64,000 bases of DNA, from contig JAOAHQ010000067.1 of NCBI GenBank assembly GCA_026415155.1, forward strand, positions 62,001-126,000. The letters are read 5' to 3'. Source of the DNA: Rhodocyclaceae bacterium (GTDB taxonomy: Bacteria > Pseudomonadota > Gammaproteobacteria > Burkholderiales > Rhodocyclaceae). Made by a program: the position numbers and the translations under genes. The notes beneath the pieces were generated by a model. It worked only from the letters and a program-made list of their open reading frames with translations, made no database searches and had not been told where the DNA came from. Positions 1-9,207 of the stretch are shown here, piece after piece; the stretch's first letter is position 1; each line of letters starts with the position of its first letter.

Positions 1-2
1 TC

Positions 3-3000
3 ATGACTGAGCGATCCTTCCAGCCACTCGCTTCGCCTGACGAAGTGACGCTTTCCGGCACCCGGCTCATCGAGGCCGGCGCCGGGACCGGCAAGACCTG
101 GACGGTCGTGGCGCTCGTGCTGCGCCTGTTGCTGGAACGCAAGCTCGCGATCGACGAAATTCTCATCGTCACCTATACGCGCGCCGCCACGGGCGAGCTG
201 CGCGGACGCATCCGCACGCGGCTAGCCGAAGCCTTCGAGGCTTTTGTAGCGGGGCAATCAGAGGACAAGTATCTTGCTGCGCTCCTTCTGCGCCATGCGC
301 ATGAAGCGGACGAAGCGAAGGCGCGGCTGCGGCTTGCCCTCGAGAGCTTCGATACCGCGGCGATCCATACCATCCACGGTTTTTGCCAGCGTGCCCTTGC
401 CGAGTCGGCCTTGGCGGCTGGCCAGCCCTTCGAGCGCGAGCTCGTTCCCGAGACAGCCGAGCTCATCGCGGCCGTCGCGCGCGATGTCTGGCGCAAGGCC
501 ATGGCCACGGCGAGCCCCTTGTGGGCCGCCTGGCTCATGGACAAGCTGGGCGGACCGGAAGCGTTGGCAAGCCGCGTGCGAGCGCACGTGGGCCGCATCA
601 CGGCCCAGATCGACGCGCCGCCGTCCCTCGACTGCGTGGCGGCCGAGCGCGCCTATGCCGAGGTCTACGCCACTGCGCGAAGGCTTTGGCAAACGGAGGC
701 CGCCGAGATCCTCGCTTGGCTCAAGGCGGCAAAACTTCACAAGAACAGCTATCCGCCCGACAAGCTTGCTGCCCGCGGCGAGGCGCTCGCCGCCTGGTTC
801 GGTAGGGAACAGGCCAGCCTGCCGCTGCCCAAAGAGGCAGTGCACTTCAGCCGCTCGAAGATCCAGGCCGCATGCACGAACGCCTCACCCGAGCCGACGC
901 ACCCCTTCTTCGCGGCGATGGATGAGTTGCTTGCCGCCCATGAGAAGCTCGCTGACGCCTTCGAGGATTCGCTGCGCCATCTGGCACGCACTTGCCTCGA
1001 AGAAGCGCGCGCGGCGCTCGAAGCGCAAAAACGCTCAAGCGGCCGGCAGACCTATGACGATCTGCTCGTCGATCTCGCCCGCGCACTCCAAGGCGACGGC
1101 GGGCCGGCGCTCATCGAGAGCCTGCGCGCGCGTTATCGCGCCGCCTTGGTCGACGAATTCCAGGATACCGATTTGCTGCAACTGTCGGTCTTCATGGCCC
1201 TCTTTGGGGACGAGACCCATCCGCTCATCTTCGTCGGCGATCCCAAGCAGGCGATCTATGCCTTTCGCGGCGCCGATGTCTTCGCCTATCTCGCGGCGCG
1301 CGAGCAGGCTCAGGAAGGCTATGCCCTGTTGGGAAACCGCCGCTCGGATGAACCGCTCATCGATGCCGTCAATGCGCTCTTTTCGCGGCCGCGGCCCTTC
1401 CTGCTTGATATGCTCCCCTTCGTGCCGGCCAAGGCTGCGGAGCAAACAGATCGCAAAACTCTCTTTATCGACGATGGCCTGGCGCCGCTGACCCTCTGGT
1501 ACCTGCCGGCTCCCAAAGAGGAGCAGGAGACCGGCAAGGCCAAGGCGGAGCAGTGGCTTGCCAAGGAGCTGGCAAGCGAGCTCTCCGCGCGCGCCGTGGC
1601 CGGCGACATTGCGCGTTTGCTGCGGCTTTCCCAAGAGGGGCGGGCCAGGCGCAATGGCCGGCCGCTCGCGGGCGGCGACATTGCGGTGCTCGTGAGGACG
1701 CGCCGCCAGGGCGAGCTTGTGCGGCAGCAGCTCGGCCGGCTTGGCATCCAGAGCGTCGCCATCGGCGGCGGCAGCATCTGGCAGAGCGAAGAAGCCGAGG
1801 AGCTCGAGCGGCTCTTGCTGGCAGTGGCCGAGCCCTGGCGCGAAGGGCTCGTGCGCGCGGCGCTCGCCACGGTGCTTTTGGGCGCGAGCGCCGGGGAACT
1901 TGCGGCCTGGAGTGCAGACGAGGCCGCCTGGAGCGCGCGTCTCGAGCGCTTTCACGACGATCGCCGCGAGCTCGAGACGCGCGGCTTCGCGGCCTTCTGG
2001 CATCGCCTCATGCGACGCGAAGACATCGTGCCGCGCCTGCTTGCCCGTCCCGACGGCGAGCGGCGGCTGACCAACTACCGGCATCTTGCTGAACTCTTGC
2101 AAGCCGCCGAAGCAGCCCAGGCCCTCGATGCCACGGGGCTCGCTCGCCACTTGGCCGCTCAGCGCCGCGCGCCCGAGGTGGAAGAGCATCAGCTGCGGCT
2201 CGAAAGCGATGAAGCACTCGTGCGCATCGTCACGATTCATGCCGCGAAGGGGCTTCAGTATCCGATCGTTTATTGCCCCTTCCTCTGGGATGGCCGCAAG
2301 GAGGACGTGCGCCGCTGGCCGGTGCTCGCCCACGACGAAGGCGGCGCCTGGCTCGATTTCGGTTCGCCTAAGCTCGAGGCGCGGCGCCGCGCGGCCGATC
2401 TCGAAGCGGCTGCCGAGGAACTGCGGCTTGCCTATGTCGCGCTCACGCGCGCCGAGCACCGCTGCGTGCTTATCTGGGGCAAGGCGAAGTTCTGCGAACG
2501 CTCGCCGCTTGCCTGGCTCCTCTTCGGGCCGCGCGAGACGATCGAGGCAGAGCCCCGTGCCTGGCTGGCCAATGAGCTCGAAAAGATTAGCGCGGCGGCG
2601 CTGATCGAGAAGTTGCGCAAATGGGCTGAGCCGCTTCAGGGCAAGCTTGCCATTGCGCCGCTGCCCGAAGAAGCAGCCGTCGCGCCGCGAGCGCTGCCCG
2701 CCGCCACGCCTCGACTCGAAGCGCGTCCGTTTCGCGCCACGATACCCGCCCCTTGGCGCATCGCGAGCTTTTCGAGCCTCGTGGCGCGGCTCGCCGAAGC
2801 GGAAGCGCCCGACCATGATGCGCACGCCCCTCTGCCGGCGCTGGGCAGCGAGGCCGTCTTGCCAGCGCCGATTTTGCAAGAGGAGGCGAGGCCCGATCAG
2901 CCGGTTGCGCTGGAGTATTCAAGTATCTTCGCCTTTCCGCGCGGCGCGCGGGCGGGCAGCTGCCTGCATGCGCTCTTCGAGCGCTGCGATTTTCGCGACC

Positions 3001-3533
3001 GCTCCCGGCTCGGCGAGCTTGCCGCCCAGGTGCTCGCCGAGTTTGGCTTCGCGGCGGCCTGGCAGCCGGTGCTCGAGCGCCTCGTCGCCGACGTCCTCGC
3101 CGTGCCGCTCCTGCCCGGCCTGCGGCTTGCCGATGTGGGGCTGGAAGACCGGCTTGCCGAGCTCGAATTCACCTATCCCCTCGCCGGTGGAGGTTACATG
3201 AAGGGCTTCATCGATCTCATCTTTCGTCACGGCGGGCGCTGGTTCATCGTCGATTGGAAGTCAAACTGGCTCGGCGATACGCCAGAGGACTACTCGCGTG
3301 GCCGGCTCGAGGAGGCGATGCGTACGCACCGCTACGATCTGCAGCTCAACATCTATGCCGCGGCCTTGAAGCGTGCGCTGGCCGCCCGCGAACCGGGGCT
3401 CGACTGGGAGGCCGCATTCGGCGGCGTCTTCTACCTCTTCGTGCGCGGCATGCGGCCGGGCAGCGATCACGGCGTCTATTTCGCCCGGCCCGGCGAGGCC
3501 GAGATCGCCGCTGCGGAGGTGGCTTCATGCTGA
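3..3533 (+). CDS. recB: Exodeoxyribonuclease V beta subunit (RecB)
   Basis: RecB is the 3'-5' helicase and nuclease subunit of RecBCD, which processes double-strand breaks. The 1176-aa length matches the family (about 1180). Visible motifs are the Walker A segment AGAGTGKT (residues 25-32), the Walker B-type LVDEFQDTD, the helicase motif TIHAAKGLQYPIV and the C-terminal nuclease core with DWKSN. The ATG at base 3 matches the normal RecB N-terminus, so the gene looks complete; recC is expected just upstream, outside the window. The stop overlaps the start of recD, indicating translational coupling. A linker near residues 951-958 (AVLPAPIL) is encoded by one copy of the dispersed 24-bp motif. 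Confidence 0.96.
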   Translation: MTERSFQPLASPDEVTLSGTRLIEAGAGTGKTWTVVALVLRLLLERKLAIDEILIVTYTRAATGELRGRIRTRLAEAFEAFVAGQSEDKYLAALLLRHAHEADEAKARLRLALESFDTAAIHTIHGFCQRALAESALAAGQPFERELVPETAELIAAVARDVWRKAMATASPLWAAWLMDKLGGPEALASRVRAHVGRITAQIDAPPSLDCVAAERAYAEVYATARRLWQTEAAEILAWLKAAKLHKNSYPPDKLAARGEALAAWFGREQASLPLPKEAVHFSRSKIQAACTNASPEPTHPFFAAMDELLAAHEKLADAFEDSLRHLARTCLEEARAALEAQKRSSGRQTYDDLLVDLARALQGDGGPALIESLRARYRAALVDEFQDTDLLQLSVFMALFGDETHPLIFVGDPKQAIYAFRGADVFAYLAAREQAQEGYALLGNRRSDEPLIDAVNALFSRPRPFLLDMLPFVPAKAAEQTDRKTLFIDDGLAPLTLWYLPAPKEEQETGKAKAEQWLAKELASELSARAVAGDIARLLRLSQEGRARRNGRPLAGGDIAVLVRTRRQGELVRQQLGRLGIQSVAIGGGSIWQSEEAEELERLLLAVAEPWREGLVRAALATVLLGASAGELAAWSADEAAWSARLERFHDDRRELETRGFAAFWHRLMRREDIVPRLLARPDGERRLTNYRHLAELLQAAEAAQALDATGLARHLAAQRRAPEVEEHQLRLESDEALVRIVTIHAAKGLQYPIVYCPFLWDGRKEDVRRWPVLAHDEGGAWLDFGSPKLEARRRAADLEAAAEELRLAYVALTRAEHRCVLIWGKAKFCERSPLAWLLFGPRETIEAEPRAWLANELEKISAAALIEKLRKWAEPLQGKLAIAPLPEEAAVAPRALPAATPRLEARPFRATIPAPWRIASFSSLVARLAEAEAPDHDAHAPLPALGSEAVLPAPILQEEARPDQPVALEYSSIFAFPRGARAGSCLHALFERCDFRDRSRLGELAAQVLAEFGFAAAWQPVLERLVADVLAVPLLPGLRLADVGLEDRLAELEFTYPLAGGGYMKGFIDLIFRHGGRWFIVDWKSNWLGDTPEDYSRGRLEEAMRTHRYDLQLNIYAAALKRALAAREPGLDWEAAFGGVFYLFVRGMRPGSDHGVYFARPGEAEIAAAEVASC
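2853..2876 (+). repeat. 24-bp dispersed motif, copy 1 (in recB)
   Basis: GCCGTC, spacer TTGCCA, then GCGCCGATTTTG. It lies in the variable linker before the RecB nuclease domain and encodes AVLPAPIL. Confidence 0.85.
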
Positions 3534-5113
3534 TCTCGTCGATCGCGCGGCATTTGGCGGAAAACTTGGGCGGGGAGGAGGCCGAGGCACGGCTCGCGCT
3601 CGCGCTTGCCTGCGAGCTGACCCAGGCAGGCCATGTCTGTGCCGATCTCGAAAGTGAAGCAGGCTGGGGGCCCTGGGCGGATGAATTCGATTTAGCGGCG
3701 CGGCAGCGATTTCGCGCGCGCTTGCCGGAGCTTGCCATCGTCGGCGGGCCGAAGGAGTGGACGCCGCTCGTCTGGGATGGCCGGCGGCTTTACCTGCGCC
3801 GTTACTGGGATTATGAACATCGGATTGCGGCGGATGTGCTCGCCCGGGCGAATGAAGCGCTTCCCTTGAGCGAAGCGTACGAGGCGCGCTTGTCGCAGCT
3901 TTTCACAAATGCCGGCCAGCGGGAGGCGGCGAAGGTGGCGCTCTCGCGCCGCCTCTGCCTCGTCTCTGGCGGCCCCGGTACCGGCAAGACGACGACGCTG
4001 GCGCGCATCATCGGCTTGTTGCGCGAAAAGGACCCCGCCTTGCGCATCCGGCTCGCCGCCCCCACGGGCAAGGCTGCGGCGCGCATGGGCGAAGCGCTCG
4101 CCGCAGCGGGGGTCGTGGTCGAAGAGGGGGCCGTCACCGTGCATCGCTTGCTCGAACAGCGCGCCGATGGCAGCGGTTTCGCCCGTCACCGCGAGCGGCC
4201 GCTGGCCTGCGATCTCTTGGTCGTCGATGAGGCCTCGATGATCGATCTCTCTTTGATGGCGCATCTCGTCGATGCCTTGCCGCTTCACGCGCGCCTCGTG
4301 CTGTTAGGCGATCGCGATCAGCTCGCCGCCGTCGAGGCCGGCGCGGTGTTCGCCGATCTCTGCGAGAGCGCACGACTTGCCGACTGCGTCGTGTCGCTCG
4401 CGACGAACTTCCGTTTCTCGGCAGAAAGCGGCATAGGGCGGCTCGCAATGTGCTTGCGCGCCGGCGAGTGTGCGGCGGCGCTCGAGGTGCTCACCGCCGG
4501 CGCCGACGATCTGGGCTGGCAGCCTGCCGGCAGTTTTCCGGAACTCATCGCGGCTGCGCGACAGGGGTATGCCGATTATCTGCAGGGCGTTGCGGCCGGG
4601 CTGCCGCCGGAGAAACTTTTTGCCCGCTTCATGCGCTTTCGCGTGCTCTGCGCGCATCGGCAGGACGTTGCGGCGTTAAATGCGGCGTTCATGCCCGCCG
4701 ATGCGCCGCGGCCGCCCCTGGGCACGCCGCTCATGGTCACGCGCAACGATCCATTGCTGCGGCTCTTCAATGGCGACATCGGCCTCATCCTCGCCGATCC
4801 TGCCGATGGCGAGGCCAAGGTCTGTTTCCTGGGGGAGGGAGGAGCGTTGCGCTGGGTGCCGCTTTCCCGGCTCTCGGCCTGGGAGCCCGCTTGGGCGATG
4901 ACGGTGCACAAATCCCAGGGATCGGAATTCGAGCGCGTACTGCTCTATCTGCCGGCGCAGCCGTCGGCCGTGACGACGCGCGAACTCGTCTATACGGGGC
5001 TCACAAGGGCGCGCCGGCGCGTCGAGCTGTGGGCGAGCCCAAGCGTGCTCCGTGCGGCCATTGCGCGCCGCTCGCTGCGGATGTCAGGCCTCACCGAGCG
5101 TTTAGCCCGGTAA
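3527..5113 (+). CDS. recD: Exodeoxyribonuclease V alpha subunit (RecD)
   Basis: RecD is the 5'-3' helicase subunit of RecBCD. At 528 aa it carries Walker A SGGPGTGKTTT (about residues 147-157), the DEASM Walker B segment and a C-terminal UvrD-like motif containing TVHKSQGSEF. The start chosen is the ATG at 3527, which overlaps the recB stop (ATGCTGA); the reading frame continues upstream inside recB, but that part has no homologous character. The gene ends 6 bp before the stop of a convergent small gene, and no clear terminator hairpin is visible between them. Confidence 0.94.
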   Translation: MLISSIARHLAENLGGEEAEARLALALACELTQAGHVCADLESEAGWGPWADEFDLAARQRFRARLPELAIVGGPKEWTPLVWDGRRLYLRRYWDYEHRIAADVLARANEALPLSEAYEARLSQLFTNAGQREAAKVALSRRLCLVSGGPGTGKTTTLARIIGLLREKDPALRIRLAAPTGKAAARMGEALAAAGVVVEEGAVTVHRLLEQRADGSGFARHRERPLACDLLVVDEASMIDLSLMAHLVDALPLHARLVLLGDRDQLAAVEAGAVFADLCESARLADCVVSLATNFRFSAESGIGRLAMCLRAGECAAALEVLTAGADDLGWQPAGSFPELIAAARQGYADYLQGVAAGLPPEKLFARFMRFRVLCAHRQDVAALNAAFMPADAPRPPLGTPLMVTRNDPLLRLFNGDIGLILADPADGEAKVCFLGEGGALRWVPLSRLSAWEPAWAMTVHKSQGSEFERVLLYLPAQPSAVTTRELVYTGLTRARRRVELWASPSVLRAAIARRSLRMSGLTERLAR

Positions 5114-5119
5114 GGTCAT

Positions 5120-5368
5120 TCACAGCAAGCCGCGCTGGATCTTGTTGAGCATGCGCGCCCGGCCGGAGGCCTCGGCCTGGTTCTGCGCCGAGACCTGGCG
5201 GCCGTAGGCGTCGCGCTCTTCGCGGGAACGCTTGACGGCCTCGATGCTCTTGATACAGCGCCAACGCGAACCGGTCTTGGTGACGAGCAGCTTCATTTCC
5301 TCGACCGGATGATGCGTGCGGCAGTGGTAGCAGTAACGCGTCGCGGGTTGTTTTTTCTCGGTGCTCAT
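5120..5368 (-). CDS. Small zinc-ribbon-like protein of unknown function
   Basis: An 82-aa basic protein. The N-terminal part has a CYHC pair (Cys13, Cys16) followed by HH and a later Cys near residue 38 (RWRC), suggesting a metal-binding ribbon; the rest is helical and rich in Arg, Lys and Gln. I do not recognise a characterised family. It lies downstream of parC on the same strand. A 206-bp repeat element now separates the two, leaving only 15 bp between the element's flanking duplication and the ATG, so the native upstream region was displaced. It converges with recD. Confidence 0.7.
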   Translation of the reverse strand: MSTEKKQPATRYCYHCRTHHPVEEMKLLVTKTGSRWRCIKSIEAVKRSREERDAYGRQVSAQNQAEASGRARMLNKIQRGLL

Positions 5369-5378
5369 AGCGGTGCGA

Positions 5379-5594
5379 ATTATCCCAGATTGTCCATTGG
5401 AACGCGAGCGGCGCTCGACGGCGAGGGCGAGGAGATGCGCGCTCGGGCGACGAGTCCATAGCGTGGCCTCTGGACGAGGAGCACGGGCGCTTAAGATACC
5501 GCCCGCAGCCCGAGCGCCGCCGCGTAGGGCACGGCGAGGCCGGAAAATCTCTTCATGGATCGGCTGCCCGGTCTAATGGACAATTTGGGATTAT
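5379..5594. repeat. MITE-like element copy 1 with target duplication
   Basis: The element proper spans 5384-5589 (206 bp) and begins CCCAGATTGTCCATT. It ends with the inverted copy, AATGGACAATTTGGG, which carries one mismatch. Perfect 5-bp direct repeats ATTAT flank it (5379-5383 and 5590-5594). The right duplication contains the parC stop codon (TAA on the minus strand, 5591-5593). It belongs to subfamily A, inverted relative to copy 3, and the two are almost identical. It has no transposase and no convincing coding frame. Confidence 0.93.
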
Positions 5595-7942
5595 ATCACC
5601 CTGATGCCATGCGGCTTGAGTTTGACGGGAATCGGCTGACCCCTGCGGCCGCGGGCGGCGCGGAAGGCGTCGGCTTCCTCAGCGGCAAGCCGCCATTCGG
5701 CTGCTTTGCCGCCGCGCCCTTCGCCGAAAACGACGAAGGCACCCCGGCCCACGGCCACCCCCGCCAAGGCGTCCTGGGCAGCGAGAGCCTGCAGCATCGT
5801 GCCGCGGCCCTTGGCCATGATCTTGACCTCGGCCAGTGGAAATAGCAAGAGGCGGCCTGAGGCGGAGAGCGCGGCGACCGTGTCCGCCGTCCCGTCAGCG
5901 CCGACCTTGGCGGGGGGCAGCGGCTTCTCGCCGGGGTCGAGCGACATGAAGGCCTTGCCGGCGCGCTGTCGCGAGACGAGATCGGCGACGGCGGCGACGA
6001 AGCCATAGCCCCCCGAGTTGGCGAAGAGATATCGTGCCTCGGGCGCGTCGGTGAGCGCCTGAATGATCTTGCCGCCCTCCTGCAAGTCGATCAGCGTCGT
6101 AATCGGCACGCCATCGCCGCGCCCGCCAGGCAGATCCGCGACGCGTACGCTATAGGCGCGGCCGTTCGTATCGATGAGGACGAGCGGCCAGATGGTGCGC
6201 GATTCGGCCACCAGGAATGGAAAATCGCCGGTCTTGTAGGCGATGCTCGCCGGGTCGATGCCATGGCCCTGGCGCGTGCGCACCCAGCCGTTTTTCGAGA
6301 GGATCACCGTCACCGGCTCGTCGGGGATCGCCACCTCGGCGGGGCTTACTGGCGCGACGGCCTCGATCAGCGTGCGGCGCGCATCGCCAAACCGCTTCGC
6401 ATCCTCGCTGATTTCTTTGACCACCCGCTTCGTGAGCTCCTTGCGGTCTTCGAGCAGGCGGCGCAGCTCGCTTGCTTCTTCTTCCAGCGCCTGCCTTTCC
6501 TGCTCGATCTTGATGCCCTCCAAACGGGCGAGCTGGCGCAGGCGGATTTCGAGGATGTCCTCGGCCTGCAGTTCAGAGAGCCCAAACTTCGCCATCAGCT
6601 CGGCCTTGGGTTCCTCCGCTTCACGGATCGTTTGGATGACGGCGTCGATCGAGAGGAAGGCGAGCAGGCGGCCTGCGAGGATATGGAGCCGCCGTTCGAC
6701 TTCGGCGAGGCGATGCCGGCTGCGCCGCTCGACGGTGGCATGACGGAAGTCGAGCCACTCGGCGAGGATCGTCAAGAGCGGCTTTTGCGCCGGCCGCCCA
6801 TCTTGCCCGATCATCGTCAGATTCACCGGCACGTTGGTCTCGAGGCTCGTGTGCGCCAAGAGCACCGCCATGAACTCATCGACCGGAATGCGCGAGGAAC
6901 GCGGCTCGAGCACGATGCGCACGGGCTCTTTCTCGTTCGCCTCGTCGCGCACGGCCTCGAGCACGCCGAGCATCACCTGCTTGAGGTTTTTTTGCTCCTG
7001 TGAGACCTCCTTCTTGCCCGGCCGCGGCTGCGGGTTGGTGATCGCCTCGATTTCCGAGAGCACCTGCGCGGCCGACACGCCATGCGGAAGTTCGTAGACG
7101 ATCACGCGCCACTGGCCGCGCGCCAGTTCCTCGATGCGCCAGCGGGCCCGCATGCGCAAGGAGCCGCGGCCGCTTTCATAGGCGGCACGAATCTCGGCCG
7201 GCATCGAGATGATCTGCCCGCCGCCGGGAAAATCCGGGCCCGGCAGCACGGCGAGCACTTCATCGAGCGTGGCGGCGGGCTTTTTGATGAGGAGCTTCAG
7301 CGCCTCGGCGACTTCGGCGAGGTTGTGCGGCGGAATCTCGGTGGCCATGCCGACGGCGATGCCTGAAGCGCCATTCAAGAGCACGAAGGGCAGGCGCGCG
7401 GGCAAGCGCTTGGGCTCCTGGAGCGAGCCATCGTAGTTGGGCACGAAATCGACGGTGCCGCGGTCGATTTCAGCGAGCAGCAGCTCGGCGATGGGGGTGA
7501 GGCGGCATTCGGTGTAGCGCATCGCCGCCGCGCCGTCGCCATCGCGCGAGCCGAAGTTGCCTTGGCCGTCGACGAGCGGATAGCGCAGCGAGAAATCCTG
7601 CGCGACGCGCACCATTGCGTCATAGACGCTCGCATCGCCATGCGGGTGGTATTTCCCGATCACATCGCCGACGACGCGCGCGCTTTTCACATGCTTGGCC
7701 GAGGCGGCAAGGCGCATCTCGTTCATCGCATAAAGGATGCGCCGCTGCACGGGCTTCAGGCCATCCTCGACCTGCGGCAAGGCGCGCGCTTTGACGACGC
7801 TGATCGCATAGGCGAGATAGGCGCGCTCGGCATAGGCATCGAGCGGCAGCGCGTCCTCAGGAAAAGTCGGCGCCGGCGGGACGGCGGGGGGAGGGGGCGG
7901 CGTGATGAGATCGTCGAAGAGATCGGGGGTGTGATTGTTCAT
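5591..7942 (-). CDS. parC: DNA topoisomerase IV subunit A (ParC)
   Basis: ParC is the DNA cleavage/rejoining subunit of topoisomerase IV, which decatenates chromosomes with ParE. It is 783 aa long. The N-terminal Pro-rich extension (residues 15-27) precedes the conserved breakage-reunion domain; KYHPHGD (97-103) marks the quinolone region and the catalytic Tyr is Y143 in AAMRYTE. Residue 104, equivalent to E. coli Ser80, is Ala. The C-terminal beta-pinwheel is degenerate, as is usual for ParC. The gene ends exactly at the edge of a repeat element. Two copies of the 24-bp motif lie inside: one encodes AVPPAPTF in the N-terminal extension, the other KVGADGTA near residue 680. parE is 1.8 kb upstream on the same strand, separated by accessory genes. 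Confidence 0.96.
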   Translation of the reverse strand: MNNHTPDLFDDLITPPPPPAVPPAPTFPEDALPLDAYAERAYLAYAISVVKARALPQVEDGLKPVQRRILYAMNEMRLAASAKHVKSARVVGDVIGKYHPHGDASVYDAMVRVAQDFSLRYPLVDGQGNFGSRDGDGAAAMRYTECRLTPIAELLLAEIDRGTVDFVPNYDGSLQEPKRLPARLPFVLLNGASGIAVGMATEIPPHNLAEVAEALKLLIKKPAATLDEVLAVLPGPDFPGGGQIISMPAEIRAAYESGRGSLRMRARWRIEELARGQWRVIVYELPHGVSAAQVLSEIEAITNPQPRPGKKEVSQEQKNLKQVMLGVLEAVRDEANEKEPVRIVLEPRSSRIPVDEFMAVLLAHTSLETNVPVNLTMIGQDGRPAQKPLLTILAEWLDFRHATVERRSRHRLAEVERRLHILAGRLLAFLSIDAVIQTIREAEEPKAELMAKFGLSELQAEDILEIRLRQLARLEGIKIEQERQALEEEASELRRLLEDRKELTKRVVKEISEDAKRFGDARRTLIEAVAPVSPAEVAIPDEPVTVILSKNGWVRTRQGHGIDPASIAYKTGDFPFLVAESRTIWPLVLIDTNGRAYSVRVADLPGGRGDGVPITTLIDLQEGGKIIQALTDAPEARYLFANSGGYGFVAAVADLVSRQRAGKAFMSLDPGEKPLPPAKVGADGTADTVAALSASGRLLLFPLAEVKIMAKGRGTMLQALAAQDALAGVAVGRGAFVVFGEGRGGKAAEWRLAAEEADAFRAARGRRGQPIPVKLKPHGIRVI
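5886..5909 (+). repeat. 24-bp dispersed motif, copy 2 (in parC)
   Basis: GCCGTC, spacer CCGTCA, then GCGCCGACCTTG. It is antisense to parC and encodes KVGADGTA in the C-terminal domain. Confidence 0.8.
7862..7885 (-). repeat. 24-bp dispersed motif, copy 3 (in parC)
   Basis: On the minus strand: GCCGTC, spacer CCGCCG, then GCGCCGACTTTT. It lies in the parC N-terminal extension and encodes AVPPAPTF. Confidence 0.88.
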
Positions 7943-8013
7943 GCGAGATTAGGCGGCCTCAGCCAAGTGTCGGCCGGCAACCAGTGTTGGTCGGGGAAAG
8001 TGCAACGAAGTTT

Positions 8014-8085
8014 TCAGTGCGGATCGCCATCCGCGGCCAAGCGCAGCAAGGGCGGCATGAGCATCTGATAGTCAGGAATCGGCAT
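8014..8085 (-). pseudogene. Truncated Mrr-like restriction endonuclease N-terminus
   Basis: Reading the minus strand from the ATG at 8085 gives MPIPDYQMLMPPLLRLAADG, then DPH and a stop at 8014-8016. This closely resembles the start of the Mrr N-terminal winged-helix domain (typically IPxYQxLMLPLLxxLADG). Only about 23 codons remain, and no continuation of Mrr is visible in any frame before parC starts at 7942. It sits 11 bp downstream of the Uma2-family gene. I interpret it as the remnant of a restriction gene lost by deletion; the call rests on pattern recognition of a short segment. Confidence 0.6.
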
Positions 8086-8096
8086 GAGCGTTCTCG

Positions 8097-8681
8097 CTAG
8101 ATCGTCCAGGGGAACAATTGGCCGATGTCGATCAAGCAGTCAGGTAGCGCCGCCGGCGCGATGGTGCCGGCGGCGAGGATGGTGCGATCGGCATAATTCG
8201 CCTGCTCGGGCAAAGGTCGGCGGCAGACTTCGACCTGGCGGGTGTCGAGGTCGATCAACCAGACCTCGCGGATGCCGTGACGGGCATAAAGCGGCAGCTT
8301 CACTTCCCGGTCGAAGCGGGCGCTGGTGTCGCCGACCTCGATGAGCAGGAGCACGTCGCCGCTTTCGGGATGCGCCTCCGCGTAGAAATCGTCGCGGGGT
8401 TCGAGCAGCATCAGGTCGGGTTGGGGTTCGGAGCCCAGGCCCAGCCGCAATGGGTCTTGGACGCTGACGATAGCCCGTTGCCCCACTACAGAAAAGGCCT
8501 GGGTCAATCGTTTGACGACCCCGCCATGCCTGCTACCAATCGGTGACATATCCACCACCTCCCCATCGATCAATTCCACGCGGTCGTCTTCGCCGAAGAT
8601 GCCCGCGGCGGCCATGCGGTGATAGTCCTCGACGCTGACGCGGTGGCGCACCTGCGCCATGAGTTCCTGCATGTTGCCCAT
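8097..8681 (-). CDS. Uma2-family (DUF820) PD-(D/E)XK nuclease-like protein
   Basis: A 194-aa protein of the Uma2/DUF820 family, whose fold is that of restriction-like endonucleases; biological roles are mostly unknown. Family hallmarks are VELIDGEVVDMSPIGSRH (about residues 36-53), the QPDLMLLEPR segment with its active-site Asp, and LLLIEVGDTS with Glu before the KLPLYARHGIREVWLID block. The start at 8681 (MGNMQEL) is preferred over an ATG 13 codons upstream because a GAGG ribosome site precedes it. It is in an accessory block with vapBC and the mrr remnant between parE and parC. Confidence 0.85.
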   Translation of the reverse strand: MGNMQELMAQVRHRVSVEDYHRMAAAGIFGEDDRVELIDGEVVDMSPIGSRHGGVVKRLTQAFSVVGQRAIVSVQDPLRLGLGSEPQPDLMLLEPRDDFYAEAHPESGDVLLLIEVGDTSARFDREVKLPLYARHGIREVWLIDLDTRQVEVCRRPLPEQANYADRTILAAGTIAPAALPDCLIDIGQLFPWTI

Positions 8682-8722
8682 GATGGGTTCCCTCACGAAA
8701 AACGCTTGGCAATCATACAACT

Positions 8723-8746
8723 GCCGTCCTGACAGCGCCGACTTTG
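8723..8746 (+). repeat. 24-bp dispersed motif, copy 4 (spacer)
   Basis: GCCGTC, spacer CTGACA, then GCGCCGACTTTG. It lies in the short spacer between vapC and the Uma2-family gene. Confidence 0.85.
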
Positions 8747-8751
8747 GCCTC

Positions 8752-9201
8752 TCACGATGGATTTTCGGCTGCGACCAGCGGATTAACGCAGATGAGGCGC
8801 GGAAAGCGGCTGAAATCGCGGTCGGCCGTCCAGAGTTTTTTCACGCCGTGTTGCTGGCAGAGCGCCGCGATGCGCGCATCATGCACCTGCGGGCCGGCGA
8901 GATGCCCCTGCGCGATCAGCCGGCGCAGTTCCGGCCAGTGCAGGTCGGATTCGGAGAGCAGCACGAGCGAGGGCGATTCCAGCCAGGCGTCGATCTGATC
9001 CAGCGCGATGTCGAGCGGCGTGGGAGGCGCATAGATGCGCGGATGGGTGACGATGGCGAAGAATTCGTGCAGGCAGGGCCAGGGAATCGCCCAGGGTGCC
9101 GGATCGTTTGCCAGCGACGCGATGCAGGCGAACGCCTGTTCGTGAAAGGGCGTATCTTCCCGGTGGGCATAGACGAGCAGGTTGGTATCGACGGCGATCA
9201 T
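8752..9201 (-). CDS. vapC: VapC-type PIN-domain toxin (ribonuclease)
   Basis: A 149-aa PIN-domain protein, typical of type II toxin-antitoxin ribonucleases that cleave tRNA or rRNA. The acidic Mg2+ site is visible as D5 in MIAVDTNLLVYA, Glu in LHEFFAIV, Asp in VHDARIAALC and Asp in WTADRDFSRFP. It begins 6 bp after the stop of the cognate antitoxin on the same strand, the usual antitoxin-first order. Its target cannot be told from sequence. Confidence 0.9.
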   Translation of the reverse strand: MIAVDTNLLVYAHREDTPFHEQAFACIASLANDPAPWAIPWPCLHEFFAIVTHPRIYAPPTPLDIALDQIDAWLESPSLVLLSESDLHWPELRRLIAQGHLAGPQVHDARIAALCQQHGVKKLWTADRDFSRFPRLICVNPLVAAENPS

Positions 9202-9207
9202 CCGCGC

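Noticed and set aside
1035-2879. Long open frame (614 codons) on the minus strand inside recB
   Set aside because: It is antisense to a full-length conserved gene and has low-complexity, Arg/Gly-rich composition typical of high-GC shadow frames.
7230-7255. Weak match to the 24-bp motif in parC (AAAATCCGGGCC region)
   Set aside because: About 18 of 25 bases match but the invariant GCRCCGA block is broken.
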